A stretch of DNA of 64,000 nucleotides from Methylaequor sp002691245. GTDB lineage: Bacteria; Pseudomonadota; Alphaproteobacteria; Methylaequorales; Methylaequoraceae. Shown one piece after another: positions 38,863-47,561 of this stretch. The translations under genes and the position numbers were made by a program. The stretch lies in contig NZHH01000056.1 in assembly GCA_002691245.1 (NCBI GenBank), positions 62,001 through 126,000 of the forward strand, given 5' to 3'. The number at the start of each line of letters is the position of its first letter. The first letter of the stretch is position 1. Under the pieces are notes generated by a model. The model saw nothing but the letters and a program-made list of their open reading frames with translations, was not told where the DNA came from and made no database searches.

Positions 38863-39107
38863 AAATACTTTACTTTGCGAAATTGAAACAACTTTTGGGT
38901 AAAAGTGAAGATTGCTTAACTATCGAGGGAGAAATGACCGTTAAAGAGGTTATTGCAGAATTAAAAGAAATTAATGAAAAAAATAAAAAAGCTTTCTTAG
39001 ANATTAAAAACTTACANTGTGCTATTAATTGTGAATATGTAACCTTGGATTCAAAAGTTANTAATCATGATGAGCTAGCCTTATTTCCNCCAGTAACAGG
39101 AGGCTAA
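38859..39107 (+). CDS. moaD: molybdopterin synthase sulfur carrier subunit
   Basis: MoaD is the ubiquitin-like small subunit carrying the thiocarboxylate used to make molybdopterin. The 82-residue product starts with KILYFAKLKQLLGKSED and ends in the diagnostic VTGG tail, where the terminal Gly-Gly is activated and thiolated. The start is TTG 38859, overlapping the moeA stop by 4 bases. A few N bases leave some residues open. The stop overlaps the moaE start by one base. Confidence 0.92.
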   Translation: MKILYFAKLKQLLGKSEDCLTIEGEMTVKEVIAELKEINEKNKKAFLXIKNLXCAINCEYVTLDSKVXNHDELALFXPVTGG

Positions 39108-39550
39108 TGAAAATAATCTTTCAAAAAAATAAAATNTTATATAAGGAAAATTTTGANAAATTTTCAAAACTNAATAGTCNCGCAGGTGCTATTTTGTCTT
39201 TTATTGGCAAAGTCAGNCCAACCAACTATNACAAAAGTGTAACNAGTATTGATATTGAGATATATGAGAAAATGGCAACTACTCAAATGGAAAAAATCAT
39301 AATAAAACTAAATNCTAAATATAAGATTCTNGATNANCTNATAATTCATCGTTATGGAAAAATTTATCCAGGAGAAAATATAGTGGCAATCTTTGTTTGN
39401 TCTAAACATAGAAANGAGGCATTTAGATTCCTTGAAGAAACAGTNGATTGGTTAAAAGTAAAAATAACCTTTTGGAAAAAAGAGAATTATACCAATCANT
39501 CTGAATGGGTNGAACAAAAAAANAAAGATAAAGAATTTGTATCCGATTAA
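39107..39550 (+). CDS. moaE: molybdopterin synthase catalytic subunit
   Basis: MoaE transfers two sulfurs from MoaD to cyclic pyranopterin phosphate. The 147-residue protein has GAILSFIGKV near residue 27, the MoaE core IHRYGKIYPGENIVAIFV, HRxEAFRF and WLKVKITFWKKE, whose Lys residues match the catalytic site. Several N bases are present. Its TAA stop overlaps the ilvE stop on the other strand by 4 bases (TTAA). Confidence 0.92.
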   Translation: MKIIFQKNKXLYKENFXKFSKXNSXAGAILSFIGKVXPTNYXKSVXSIDIEIYEKMATTQMEKIIIKLNXKYKIXDXXIIHRYGKIYPGENIVAIFVXSKHRXEAFRFLEETXDWLKVKITFWKKENYTNXSEWXEQKXKDKEFVSD

Positions 39551-40419
39551 GANGAAACNAGNTTATTAAACTCCTCTATTAATTTCTTAGTTAATTTNCC
39601 AACTTTGAATTTATGCTCATCTATTGAAATAACAGGGGTAATTTCGACTGCAGTNCCTGTTAAAAAAACTTCTTCGCAATTTTTTAGAAAACTTAATTCA
39701 TATTTTCCCTCATGCACTNCTATTTTTAATTTTTTAGCAATTTCAATTACTGTTTGTCTGGTAATTCCGTTTAAAAAGCAGTCAGGTGTTGGAGTATATA
39801 AATTGTTATTTTTGATAAAAAAAATATTGGCTCCAGTTGCCTCAGCAATATAACCCCTATAATCCATCATTAAAGCATCATCAAAACCTTTTCTTTCTGC
39901 CTCATGTTTNCTTAAAGAACATATCATGTATAAACCTGCTGCCTTACTATTTACTGGAGCAGAATTTGGTGATGGTNTAACCCAATTAGCTTTGGTCANA
40001 CGTATTCCTTNCATAATCTTATCTNGCGAAAANTATGANGGCCATNCCCACGTAGCAACTGCAATATGNGTTTTTGCATCTATGGCAGAAATCGCCATTT
40101 TTTCACTACCTCTCCAGACAACTGGTCTAATATAGCCATCCTTAACTTTTTGCTTTTGCANTAACTCATAGATAATNTTTTTAATTATTTGTATCTTAAA
40201 TGGTATTTTCATATCNAGAATATCGGCTGATTTATANAGTCTTTCCATATGTTCATCAAATTTAAAGATTTTTCCATCGTAAATTCTTATTCCTTCAAAA
40301 ACACANCTTCCATAATGGAGTCCATGGTTAAGAACATGGACATTTGATTCGCTCCATTCTTTGAACTCTCCGTCAATCCAGATATAGCCATCTCTTTTAT
40401 TAAAAGGGATCATTTGCAT
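39547..40419 (-). CDS. ilvE: branched-chain amino acid aminotransferase
   Basis: A class IV PLP enzyme interconverting Leu, Ile and Val with their 2-oxo acids. The 290-residue protein has [13 protein letters not shown], [17 protein letters not shown], the PLP lysine in NSKAAGLYM, and the signature [16 protein letters not shown] with [13 protein letters not shown]. Length is slightly short of the E. coli enzyme (309). There are many N bases but no frame break. It is divergent from the response regulator gene across 77 bases. Confidence 0.9.
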   Translation of the reverse strand: MQMIPFNKRDGYIWIDGEFKEWSESNVHVLNHGLHYGXCVFEGIRIYDGKIFKFDEHMERXYKSADIXDMKIPFKIQIIKXIIYELXQKQKVKDGYIRPVVWRGSEKMAISAIDAKXHIAVATWXWXSXFSXDKIMXGIRXTKANWVXPSPNSAPVNSKAAGLYMICSLXKHEAERKGFDDALMMDYRGYIAEATGANIFFIKNNNLYTPTPDCFLNGITRQTVIEIAKKLKIXVHEGKYELSFLKNCEEVFLTXTAVEITPVISIDEHKFKVXKLTKKLIEEFNXXVXS

Positions 40420-40496
40420 AATTCATTAGTTAAAGTTAAGATTTATTAATATAACATTGAAATTTAATTTATAAATAGTCTGATCTTTATTTATTT

Positions 40497-41180
40497 ATGA
40501 AAACACTTCCACACCTTTTGTGTATTGACGACGATAATAAAATTAGAGAACTNTTGAAAAAATATCTTACCTCAAAGGGTTTTAGAGTAACTTCATCAAA
40601 AAACGCCTTTGAAGCAGAAAAGTTTATAAGCTTCTTTCTGTTTGATTTAATTATATTAGATATAATGATGCCAAANAAAAGTGGAATAGATTTCCTNNAT
40701 GAGTTAAGAAAATTTGATTCAAANACNCCTGTTTTAATGTTAACTGCAGATAGCGAACTTGAGAGGAAAAAAGACTCTTTTAACATCGGATGTGATGATT
40801 ACTTAGTTAAACCCTTTGAACCAACAGAACTTCTACTAAGAATTAAAAAATTANTAAACCCACGTTTTAATAAAAATTTAAGTACGAAAAAAAGATATTT
40901 TGGTGATTTCGAATTTGATTGCGGCACTAGGAACCTTACAAAGAATAAAATTAATNTTAGCCTTACATCTTCTGAGTTGTTAGTTGTTGAGTTCTTATCT
41001 GAAAATTTAAATAAAGAAATTTCTAGGGAAGAAATTGCAAATTTACTTGGACCTGAAATAAANTTGAGATCGGTAGATGTAACAATAACTAGATTAAGAA
41101 AAAAAATAAATTGTAAAAACACCTCATTTTTAAAAACAATAAGAGGTAAAGGTTATATGTTGGTAAGTGAATATGAGTAA
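40497..41180 (+). CDS. OmpR-family response regulator
   Basis: A two-component transcription regulator. Residues 1-120 form the receiver domain with the acidic pocket DDD (11-13), phospho-acceptor Asp55 in LIILDIMMP, Thr in MLTADSE and Lys in LVKPFEP. Residues about 130-227 form a winged-helix DNA-binding domain (LTSSELLVVEFL and RSVDVTITRLRKKI). The partner kinase overlaps it by 8 bases. The closest alphaproteobacterial group is probably the PetR/EnvZ-OmpR-like pair, but the regulon cannot be told from the sequence. Confidence 0.9.
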   Translation: MKTLPHLLCIDDDNKIREXLKKYLTSKGFRVTSSKNAFEAEKFISFFLFDLIILDIMMPXKSGIDFXXELRKFDSXXPVLMLTADSELERKKDSFNIGCDDYLVKPFEPTELLLRIKKLXNPRFNKNLSTKKRYFGDFEFDCGTRNLTKNKINXSLTSSELLVVEFLSENLNKEISREEIANLLGPEIXLRSVDVTITRLRKKINCKNTSFLKTIRGKGYMLVSEYE

Positions 41181-42468
41181 AAAGTTTATAAAACAATTTC
41201 TGCCAAAACGACTCTTACCTAGATTACTTTTGATTTTCTTAGTTCCTCTTATAATTATTCAATGTTCAGTAATTTTCTTTTTCTATGACAGACATTGGGA
41301 GAAAATTGTTAATAGATTCTCGAATATTGCATCTAATAATATAAATTTAATAATCAATCAATATCAAATAAATGGCTTTAATACTGCAAAGAATATTGCA
41401 GGAAAATTAAATATAAACTTAAGAATTGAAGAGGAACTTCAAGTAAATTCTAAAATCAAATCTCCATTAGAGAAAAAAATTCATGAGACAATTAAGTCGA
41501 GAGTAAACAAAGATATTAATATTGATTTTAATAAAAATTTTGTATCTGTTTTTCATGGAATAGACAATGGTCATTTGAAAATGGATTTTCCCAGAAAATA
41601 TTTATTAAGTGAAACCCCAACAATTTACATCTTGTGGATAATTTCAACCTCGTTGATTTTATCACTAATTGCTTTTCTCTTTCTCAGAATTCAAATAAGA
41701 GCAATTTTTAGATTAGCTAATTCAGCAGAAGAGTTTGGTAGAGGAAAAAAAATAGAAAAGTTCAAACCAGAAGGAGCATTGGAAATTAGGTCGGCTGGAA
41801 ATGCTTTCATGAAAATGAGAAGTAGAATTAATAATTACATCGATCAGAAGACAAGTTTTCTAGCAGGAATTTCGCATGATTTAGGCACTATTATAACAAG
41901 AATTAAATTAAGGCTAGAATTGCTTGAAAATCAGAGGGAAATCAAAGATATAAAAAAAGATATTGAAATAATGCAGGTTTTCCTCAAAGAATATCTTGAT
42001 TACTCCAAAGAGATAAAAATTACTAGTTTTGTTAAAGTAAACCTTCAAAATATAATTAGTGAAGTAATACAATTATCAAAATTTAAGAAAAAAGGAATTA
42101 AGATAAACTGCTCTAAAAATTTGTTTGTAATGACTGACAAAAATAGTTTGTATAGGATAATTTTTAATTTATTTGAGAATGCTTGTAAGTACGGAGATAA
42201 AATAGAAATTTCCGCTAAAAAACAAGATAACAAATTGAAAATAATTATAGAAGATGATGGACCAGGAATTGAAAATCAATTTAGAAAAAAAGTTTTCAAA
42301 CCATTTTATAAAATTGATAACTCTAGAAACTTAAACGAAGGTGGTTCAGGACTGGGATTAAGTATAGCCAAAGAATTAGCAAAAAAAATAAAAGCAAGAA
42401 TTCATATTTCAAAATCAGGTAAACTCAAAGGATCACTTTTTTCAATTACTTTACCCTTATTTAATTGA
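41173..42468 (+). CDS. EnvZ-like membrane sensor histidine kinase with unusual H-box
   Basis: An inner-membrane histidine kinase partner of the preceding regulator. The architecture is membrane segment 1 (about 14-38), a short periplasmic sensor of about 110 residues, membrane segment 2 (about 148-170), HAMP, dimerisation domain with His235, and an ATPase domain with N-box NLFENACKYG, G1 DDGPGI and G2 GGSGLGLSIAKEL. The H-box reads SHDLGTIITR where the usual form is SHDLRTPLTR, so the Arg and Pro after the phosphorylated His are Gly and Ile. ATG 41173 is chosen; GTG 41167 is two codons earlier. Its 3' end overlaps proC by 12 bases. Confidence 0.9.
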   Translation: MSKKFIKQFLPKRLLPRLLLIFLVPLIIIQCSVIFFFYDRHWEKIVNRFSNIASNNINLIINQYQINGFNTAKNIAGKLNINLRIEEELQVNSKIKSPLEKKIHETIKSRVNKDINIDFNKNFVSVFHGIDNGHLKMDFPRKYLLSETPTIYILWIISTSLILSLIAFLFLRIQIRAIFRLANSAEEFGRGKKIEKFKPEGALEIRSAGNAFMKMRSRINNYIDQKTSFLAGISHDLGTIITRIKLRLELLENQREIKDIKKDIEIMQVFLKEYLDYSKEIKITSFVKVNLQNIISEVIQLSKFKKKGIKINCSKNLFVMTDKNSLYRIIFNLFENACKYGDKIEISAKKQDNKLKIIIEDDGPGIENQFRKKVFKPFYKIDNSRNLNEGGSGLGLSIAKELAKKIKARIHISKSGKLKGSLFSITLPLFN

Positions 42469-43275
42469 TTTATTTAAATTCTTTGAAATTTTTATTGATT
42501 TATTGGTAGCGGCAGATATTGCCTTATTAAATAAATTTAAAAGTCTGTCTTTCTGAGAAAAAACATTCAGAGCTTCTTCAGTAGTCCCTCCTCTGCTTGC
42601 TACTTCACTTATTTCTGATCTAAAGTCTATATTTCCTTTTTGTAATTTTTTTATTGCACCCTCTAGCAAAGAATTTAATAGAACCAGAGAGTCTTTGTCA
42701 GTAAAACCATTCTTTTTTATTATTTTCATTAAGATATCTAAAATAAAAAAAATATAGGCTGGCCCACCTCCAAACATTGCCGTAAAAAAATCCATTTTTT
42801 TTTCATCCTCTATTTTCACCAATATCCCAAAATGATTGAACTCATTAAATATTTGTGATTTAAGACTACGATTATTATTGTTTATATAAATTGCTGTGGC
42901 ACTTGTATTTGTTGAAATAAAAATGTTAGGCATTATTCTAACCACTTGACATTTGTTACCTAATTTTTTCGAAATAAATTCTGTATTAAGACCAGCTACG
43001 AATGAAATTATAATGTGCTTTTTTAGGCAATATCCCTTAATTTCATTCAGAGATTTCTCAGAGTCGATTGGTTTTACACAAATCATTATATGATTTATTT
43101 CAGCCCAATTTATATTATGTAAATTATCAAAAACTTTTACTTTTTTGTACTTTCTTAAAATATTGTTACGATTTTTTTTTTTTTTCTCGAAAACCGATAT
43201 TTTTTTTTTTTTTACATAAAATCCATTTAAAATTATTTCGCCTAAATTACCGCACCCTATTAATAAATAAGTCAT
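42457..43275 (-). CDS. proC: pyrroline-5-carboxylate reductase
   Basis: ProC catalyses the last step of proline synthesis. The 272-residue protein has the dinucleotide motif LLIGCGNLGEIIL (4-16), VRIMPNIF, FGGGPAYIF and the C-terminal SRGGTTEEAL, where the family usually has SPGGTT. The coding strand carries two runs of 14 A (43172-43185 and 43200-43213) within the first 40 codons, giving Lys-rich stretches. The start overlaps the YbjN gene by 4 bases, an association common in Alphaproteobacteria that supports the call. Confidence 0.88.
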   Translation of the reverse strand: MTYLLIGCGNLGEIILNGFYVKKKKISVFEKKKKNRNNILRKYKKVKVFDNLHNINWAEINHIMICVKPIDSEKSLNEIKGYCLKKHIIISFVAGLNTEFISKKLGNKCQVVRIMPNIFISTNTSATAIYINNNNRSLKSQIFNEFNHFGILVKIEDEKKMDFFTAMFGGGPAYIFFILDILMKIIKKNGFTDKDSLVLLNSLLEGAIKKLQKGNIDFRSEISEVASRGGTTEEALNVFSQKDRLLNLFNKAISAATNKSIKISKNLNKSIK

Positions 43276-43775
43276 GCTTCACCATAAGTATCCAATACAG
43301 CAATATCTAAGGCATAAACGGGGTCTTGTTTTTTATAAAAGAAAACAAAAAAAACTGGGAAAAATCTATCACATTCAGAAGTAACCAAATCTATGAAATC
43401 TTGAACCTGCTCAACTGTAATATAGTTTTGACCTTTAACTGAAATTTTATAACTATAGAAAATTGTATTCAACTTTGGACAAAAATTGAAAAAACCGACA
43501 TTAGCTTTTTTATTAACATCTGAGATTAGTGAGTAAATTGATTTTTTAATCTTATTTTTTTTTGACATATCAAAATAACTATTCACCTCAATGATCTTTT
43601 TGTATTCATACCATTTAAATGAAATTTTATAATTTTTCCATATACCTTTTGAGCTTATAGTTATTTCGTCACGAGACAATCTATAGGTCTCAATGTCGTC
43701 ATCTAAAACATAGTCTTCTATATAGTCAATCGGGTTATTTTTATTGATAATTTTTTTTTGACTGTCAAAACTCAC
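43272..43775 (-). CDS. YbjN domain-containing protein
   Basis: A 167-residue cytoplasmic protein of the YbjN family, whose molecular function is unclear; the fold resembles type III secretion chaperones. It has the family's core NPIDYIEDYVLDDD, a central beta sheet (WKNYKISFKWYEYKKIIEVNS) and CDRFFPVFFVF near the C-terminus. Identification leans on this pattern and on the usual location beside proC. The start is GTG 43775; no in-frame ATG precedes the conserved part. Confidence 0.75.
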   Translation of the reverse strand: MSFDSQKKIINKNNPIDYIEDYVLDDDIETYRLSRDEITISSKGIWKNYKISFKWYEYKKIIEVNSYFDMSKKNKIKKSIYSLISDVNKKANVGFFNFCPKLNTIFYSYKISVKGQNYITVEQVQDFIDLVTSECDRFFPVFFVFFYKKQDPVYALDIAVLDTYGEA

Positions 43776-43857
43776 TTCATAATAATAGTATATATAATTA
43801 TAATTAACAACTACTATTAGTATCTATTGAAAAAAAAATACACAACATCTTGATATC

Positions 43858-44049
43858 ATGATCAAAGACACAATAATTCTATTCCTCATTCTTTTATATA
43901 TTATTGGATTTTTTATATGGATTTATTTTTTCTATAAGTTAATTAAAAAGAATATTTATAGTAAAAAAAGAACATTTTTTATAAATATTGTTTTTTTTGT
44001 TTTTTTTACTTATTTAACTAGTTTTTTAATTTTAAAGGTTTTGAGTTAA
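43858..44049 (+). CDS. small two-helix membrane protein, unknown function
   Basis: A 63-residue predicted inner-membrane protein that I do not recognise. It has two hydrophobic helices (about 5-27 and 42-61) separated by a basic loop (KKNIYSKKRT). The stop codon TAA overlaps the ATG of hldD (TAATG), a pattern of coupled translation that makes a real gene more likely than chance. Composition is almost entirely Ile, Phe, Leu, Tyr and Lys, so a spurious frame in AT-rich DNA is possible. Confidence 0.5.
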   Translation: MIKDTIILFLILLYIIGFFIWIYFFYKLIKKNIYSKKRTFFINIVFFVFFTYLTSFLILKVLS

Positions 44050-45011
44050 TGATCGTCATTACAGGTGGAGCAGGATTTATAGGGTCTAACTTGATAAACT
44101 ATCTTGTGCAAAGGAATAAAGACAAAATTGTCTCTGTTGATTGGCACAGTAAAAAAAATCAAAACTATTTTTCTGATAAAAATTTCGAGACTATTAAACC
44201 AGATTCAATTCTGTCTTTTTTAAAAAAAAATATAAATAAAATATCTGTAGTTGTCCATCTAGGTGCAATAACATCTACAACCGAACAAAATCTCGATCTT
44301 ATTGTGAAAAATAACCTGGACCTCTCAATTAATCTTTGGAAATGGTGCAAATCTAATAGAAAAAGATTTATTTATGCATCCTCTGCTGCAACATATGGTA
44401 ATGGAAACAATGGTTTTAATGATGATCACAATGATCAAAATCTTTCTAAATTAATACCTCTTAATTTATATGGTTGGTCTAAACACGTTGTTGATAGATT
44501 TATTTGGCATAGACAACAAAAAAACCGGCTTCTCCAGTGTGTAGGCTTAAAGTTTTTTAATGTTTATGGACCAAATGAATATCATAAAAAAGAAATGAGA
44601 AGTATAGTGTTAAAAATATTTGAGAATATTAATTCAAATAAAACCGTTCAACTATTCAAGTCTCACAATAAAAAATATAAAGACGGTGAACAATTAAGAG
44701 ATTTCATTTATGTAAAAGATGTTGTTAAAGTTATAGATTGGTTTATAGAAAATAAGAATGTAAATGGGCTATTCAATGTTGGAAGCGGTAAACCTCAAAG
44801 TTTTAAAGATTTATCAAAGTTTGTTTTTAGAAATTGTAATAAAAAGTTCTTAATAGAGTATGTTCCTACTCCCATAAATATTAGAAAACAGTACCAATAT
44901 TTTACAAAAGCAAATATCAGTAAACTTAGAAAAGCTGGTTATAAAGGAAAATTTTTTAATCTTGAGGATGGCGTAAGCGATTACGTAAAAAATTATTTAA
45001 TAAAAATTTAA
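44049..45011 (+). CDS. hldD: ADP-L-glycero-D-manno-heptose 6-epimerase
   Basis: HldD converts ADP-D-glycero-D-manno-heptose to the L-form for the LPS inner core. This extended SDR of 320 residues has ITGGAGFIGSNLI (4-16), HLGAITSTTE, SSAATYGNG, the catalytic YGWSK (about 141-145), FFNVYGPNEYHK and QLRDFIYVKDVV, all typical of HldD. It indicates a heptose-containing LPS core, consistent with lpxC in the same window. It is followed two bases later by lgt. Confidence 0.92.
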   Translation: MIVITGGAGFIGSNLINYLVQRNKDKIVSVDWHSKKNQNYFSDKNFETIKPDSILSFLKKNINKISVVVHLGAITSTTEQNLDLIVKNNLDLSINLWKWCKSNRKRFIYASSAATYGNGNNGFNDDHNDQNLSKLIPLNLYGWSKHVVDRFIWHRQQKNRLLQCVGLKFFNVYGPNEYHKKEMRSIVLKIFENINSNKTVQLFKSHNKKYKDGEQLRDFIYVKDVVKVIDWFIENKNVNGLFNVGSGKPQSFKDLSKFVFRNCNKKFLIEYVPTPINIRKQYQYFTKANISKLRKAGYKGKFFNLEDGVSDYVKNYLIKI

Positions 45012-45012
45012 A

Positions 45013-45777
45013 ATGTATATTCACAATCTAGATCCAATTGCTTTTAAAATTTTAAACTTTAGTATCTACTGGTATTCACTATCATATTTATTTGGTTTCA
45101 TATTTAGTTTTTTTTATGCAAAGTTTCTTATCCAAAAAGGTTACGTAAAACTCAATTTTTCTTATTTTGAGGATTTTTTAAGTTGGGCAGTTGTTTCTGT
45201 AATAATTGGAGGAAGATTAGGATACATTTTCTTTTATAATTTAAATTTTTATTCAGAAAACCCTTTATTTATTTTAAAAATTTGGGAAGGAGGGATGTCA
45301 TTTCACGGAGGTTTACTTGGGTTAATATTTTCAATTTTTTTATATTCTAAATTAAAGAAAATAGATTTTATTGAATTATCAAATTTAGTTTCAGCTTGTG
45401 CTCCATTTGGTTTATTTCTTGGAAGAATTGCAAATTTTGTAAATAAGGAGTTGGTTGGCAAGCCAACTGATTCCAATTGGGGTGTTTTATTTATTGAAAA
45501 TGATGTTTTGAGACACCCAAGTCAACTATATGAATCACTTTTCGAAGGCCTTGTACTTTTTTTTCTGATACTTTATTTTTTTTTCAAAAATTATCACAAA
45601 TTCGTAAATATTTTTGCTGTATTTCTAATATTTTATGGTCTATCAAGATTTGCATTAGAATTTTATAGAGAACCAGATCAACATATTGGTTATATTTTTC
45701 AAAACTTTTCTATGGGTCAACTACTTTCATTTCCAATGATAATTATTGGCATTGTTCTATTAAGGTATAAAAAATGA
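45013..45777 (+). CDS. lgt: prolipoprotein diacylglyceryl transferase
   Basis: Lgt is an inner-membrane enzyme adding diacylglycerol to the lipobox Cys of prolipoproteins such as BamD. The 254-residue protein has about seven membrane segments, GGRLGYIFFYN, the conserved GGMSFHGGLLG, the signature region GRIANFVNKELVGKPT (family GRIGNFIN) and RHPSQLYE. The frame overlaps the next gene by 4 bases (ATGA). Confidence 0.94.
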   Translation: MYIHNLDPIAFKILNFSIYWYSLSYLFGFIFSFFYAKFLIQKGYVKLNFSYFEDFLSWAVVSVIIGGRLGYIFFYNLNFYSENPLFILKIWEGGMSFHGGLLGLIFSIFLYSKLKKIDFIELSNLVSACAPFGLFLGRIANFVNKELVGKPTDSNWGVLFIENDVLRHPSQLYESLFEGLVLFFLILYFFFKNYHKFVNIFAVFLIFYGLSRFALEFYREPDQHIGYIFQNFSMGQLLSFPMIIIGIVLLRYKK

Positions 45778-46814
45778 ATACATTTGAACGATTATTATTT
45801 AAAAACTCAGTTTCATTAAGTAGATTTATGAGTTTATGCCTATACAAAAAAAAACATGGGTTCTATCAGAAAAATAAAATAGGAAAGCATTTTGTAACTT
45901 CCCCTGAAATTAGTCAACTTTTTGGAGAGTGTATATCTATTTTTTTTATGATGTTAACTAAACAATTCAAAATAAAAAATATTTGTGAATTTGGTCCTGG
46001 AAATGGAACACTTACAAAGGATCTTATTTTTACCCTATCAAAGTTTATAGACTATAAATTGTTTTTTAATTTATATGAAAAGTCAGAATATCTTAAAAGA
46101 ATACAATCTAAAAACTTAATCAAGCTAAATTCAGATAAAACATCAATAAATTTTTTAGAAAATCTAAAACTAAATAGAGAACCTTATTTTTTTATTTGTA
46201 ATGAATTTTTTGATGCCCTTCCAATAAACCAATACGAAAAAATAAATAACTCTTGGTTTGAAAAAAAGGTAATTTTAGAAAATAAATTAAAAATTTTTAA
46301 TGAAAAAACTGAATCTGAATTACCTTTGGACGCAAAAAATGGAGATATTCTTGAAATTTCACCTTTAACTAACCTATACTTAAAAAAAATATTTAAGCAT
46401 ATAAAAAATTTTGGTGGAGGCATCCTAATTTTTGATTATGGTCCATTTAAGAAAAAAAAAATTAGTACACTTCAAGCAATCTATAAATCAAAAAAATGCG
46501 GAGTTTTAGAGTTTCCTTTCAAATCTGATATTACATATCATGTTGATTTTCATGAAATAAAAGAGCTATCAAGTCAGTTTAATTTATTCTGTTATGGGCC
46601 AATAACGCAGAAAGAGTTTCTTTTTTTTTATGGCATAAATGAAAGAGTTTTGAATCTTTCATCTAAAATCAAATCAAAAACTAAGATTGGTGCTATTGAA
46701 TCTCAATTTGAACGACTAACATGTCCAAATGGAATGGGTAATCTGATAAAATGCTTATTTATAAGTAAGAATGAATTTTATTCCGACGTATTTAAAAAAA
46801 ATGCAAAAGATTAA
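45774..46814 (+). CDS. SAM-dependent methyltransferase, MidA/NDUFAF7 (DUF185) family
   Basis: A 346-residue class I methyltransferase related to mitochondrial NDUFAF7, which methylates an arginine of complex I subunit NDUFS2. Visible are FVTSPEISQLFGE, the SAM-binding CEFGPGNGTLTKDL, CNEFFDALPINQYE, and ILIFDYGPFKKKKISTLQA. The lgt-DUF185-pgeF order is common in Alphaproteobacteria. The substrate here is inferred from the mitochondrial relative and not shown by the sequence. Confidence 0.88.
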   Translation: MNTFERLLFKNSVSLSRFMSLCLYKKKHGFYQKNKIGKHFVTSPEISQLFGECISIFFMMLTKQFKIKNICEFGPGNGTLTKDLIFTLSKFIDYKLFFNLYEKSEYLKRIQSKNLIKLNSDKTSINFLENLKLNREPYFFICNEFFDALPINQYEKINNSWFEKKVILENKLKIFNEKTESELPLDAKNGDILEISPLTNLYLKKIFKHIKNFGGGILIFDYGPFKKKKISTLQAIYKSKKCGVLEFPFKSDITYHVDFHEIKELSSQFNLFCYGPITQKEFLFFYGINERVLNLSSKIKSKTKIGAIESQFERLTCPNGMGNLIKCLFISKNEFYSDVFKKNAKD

Positions 46815-47535
46815 GCAATTTAATAAATATTATTTTTGTTTTTTTACTAGAAATGGAGGATGTAGTAATAATGAATTTTCTACATTGAATTGTGCATACA
46901 ACAGTGGAGATTTGGATAAAAACGTAGAAGAAAACAGAAAAATAGCTTCAAATTATTTTATGCAAAATAAAATTATTATTCCTAATCAAAATCACTCCAA
47001 CAAAGTATTAGAAGTTAATAATAAAAATGATTTATCCTTGAATGCGGATGCAATTATAACTGAAAGAGATGATATTTTACTTGGAATTCTTACAGCTGAT
47101 TGCGCCCCAATAATAATTTTAGGAGAAAACAAGTTCGGAATCATACATGCTGGATGGAAAGGACTTTTAAATGGAATCATAGAAAATACTATTAACAAAT
47201 TAATTTCATGTGGAGAAAAAATTGAAAAACTAAATGTTTTCGTTGGGCCTCATCTAAAAGAAAAATCATTTGAAGTAAAAAAAGACTTTATAGAAATTTT
47301 GAAAAAAAAAGTTGATCATGAAAGATTCATAAAAAATGTGAATGAGAGATTTTATTTTGATTTTTCTAAATTGATAGAAGAAAAGCTTAAAAAGCATAAC
47401 ATAGTAAATTTAAATATTTCTTCTGAAAATACTTTTACTAATCCAAAAAAATTTTTTAGTCATAGATTCAGCTGTGTTAATAAAATTAAAAAATGTGGTA
47501 GGCAAATCAGTTTAGTTGGTATAAAAATTAAGTAG
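46801..47535 (+). CDS. pgeF: peptidoglycan editing factor / multi-copper polyphenol oxidase (YfiH) family
   Basis: A 244-residue YfiH/LACC1-family protein. Members are purine nucleoside phosphorylases or adenosine deaminases in vitro and, in E. coli, prevent L-Ser incorporation in peptidoglycan. The metal-site motifs NQNHSN, LTADCAP and IHAGWKG are intact, as are FVGPHL and FSHRFS near the end. ATG 46801 is preferred over an upstream in-frame codon at 46771 since the family begins close to the FTRNGG motif; it overlaps the methyltransferase by 14 bases. Confidence 0.88.
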   Translation: MQKIKQFNKYYFCFFTRNGGCSNNEFSTLNCAYNSGDLDKNVEENRKIASNYFMQNKIIIPNQNHSNKVLEVNNKNDLSLNADAIITERDDILLGILTADCAPIIILGENKFGIIHAGWKGLLNGIIENTINKLISCGEKIEKLNVFVGPHLKEKSFEVKKDFIEILKKKVDHERFIKNVNERFYFDFSKLIEEKLKKHNIVNLNISSENTFTNPKKFFSHRFSCVNKIKKCGRQISLVGIKIK

Positions 47536-47561
47536 ATTAATTTTGTTATGATTTGTTAATT

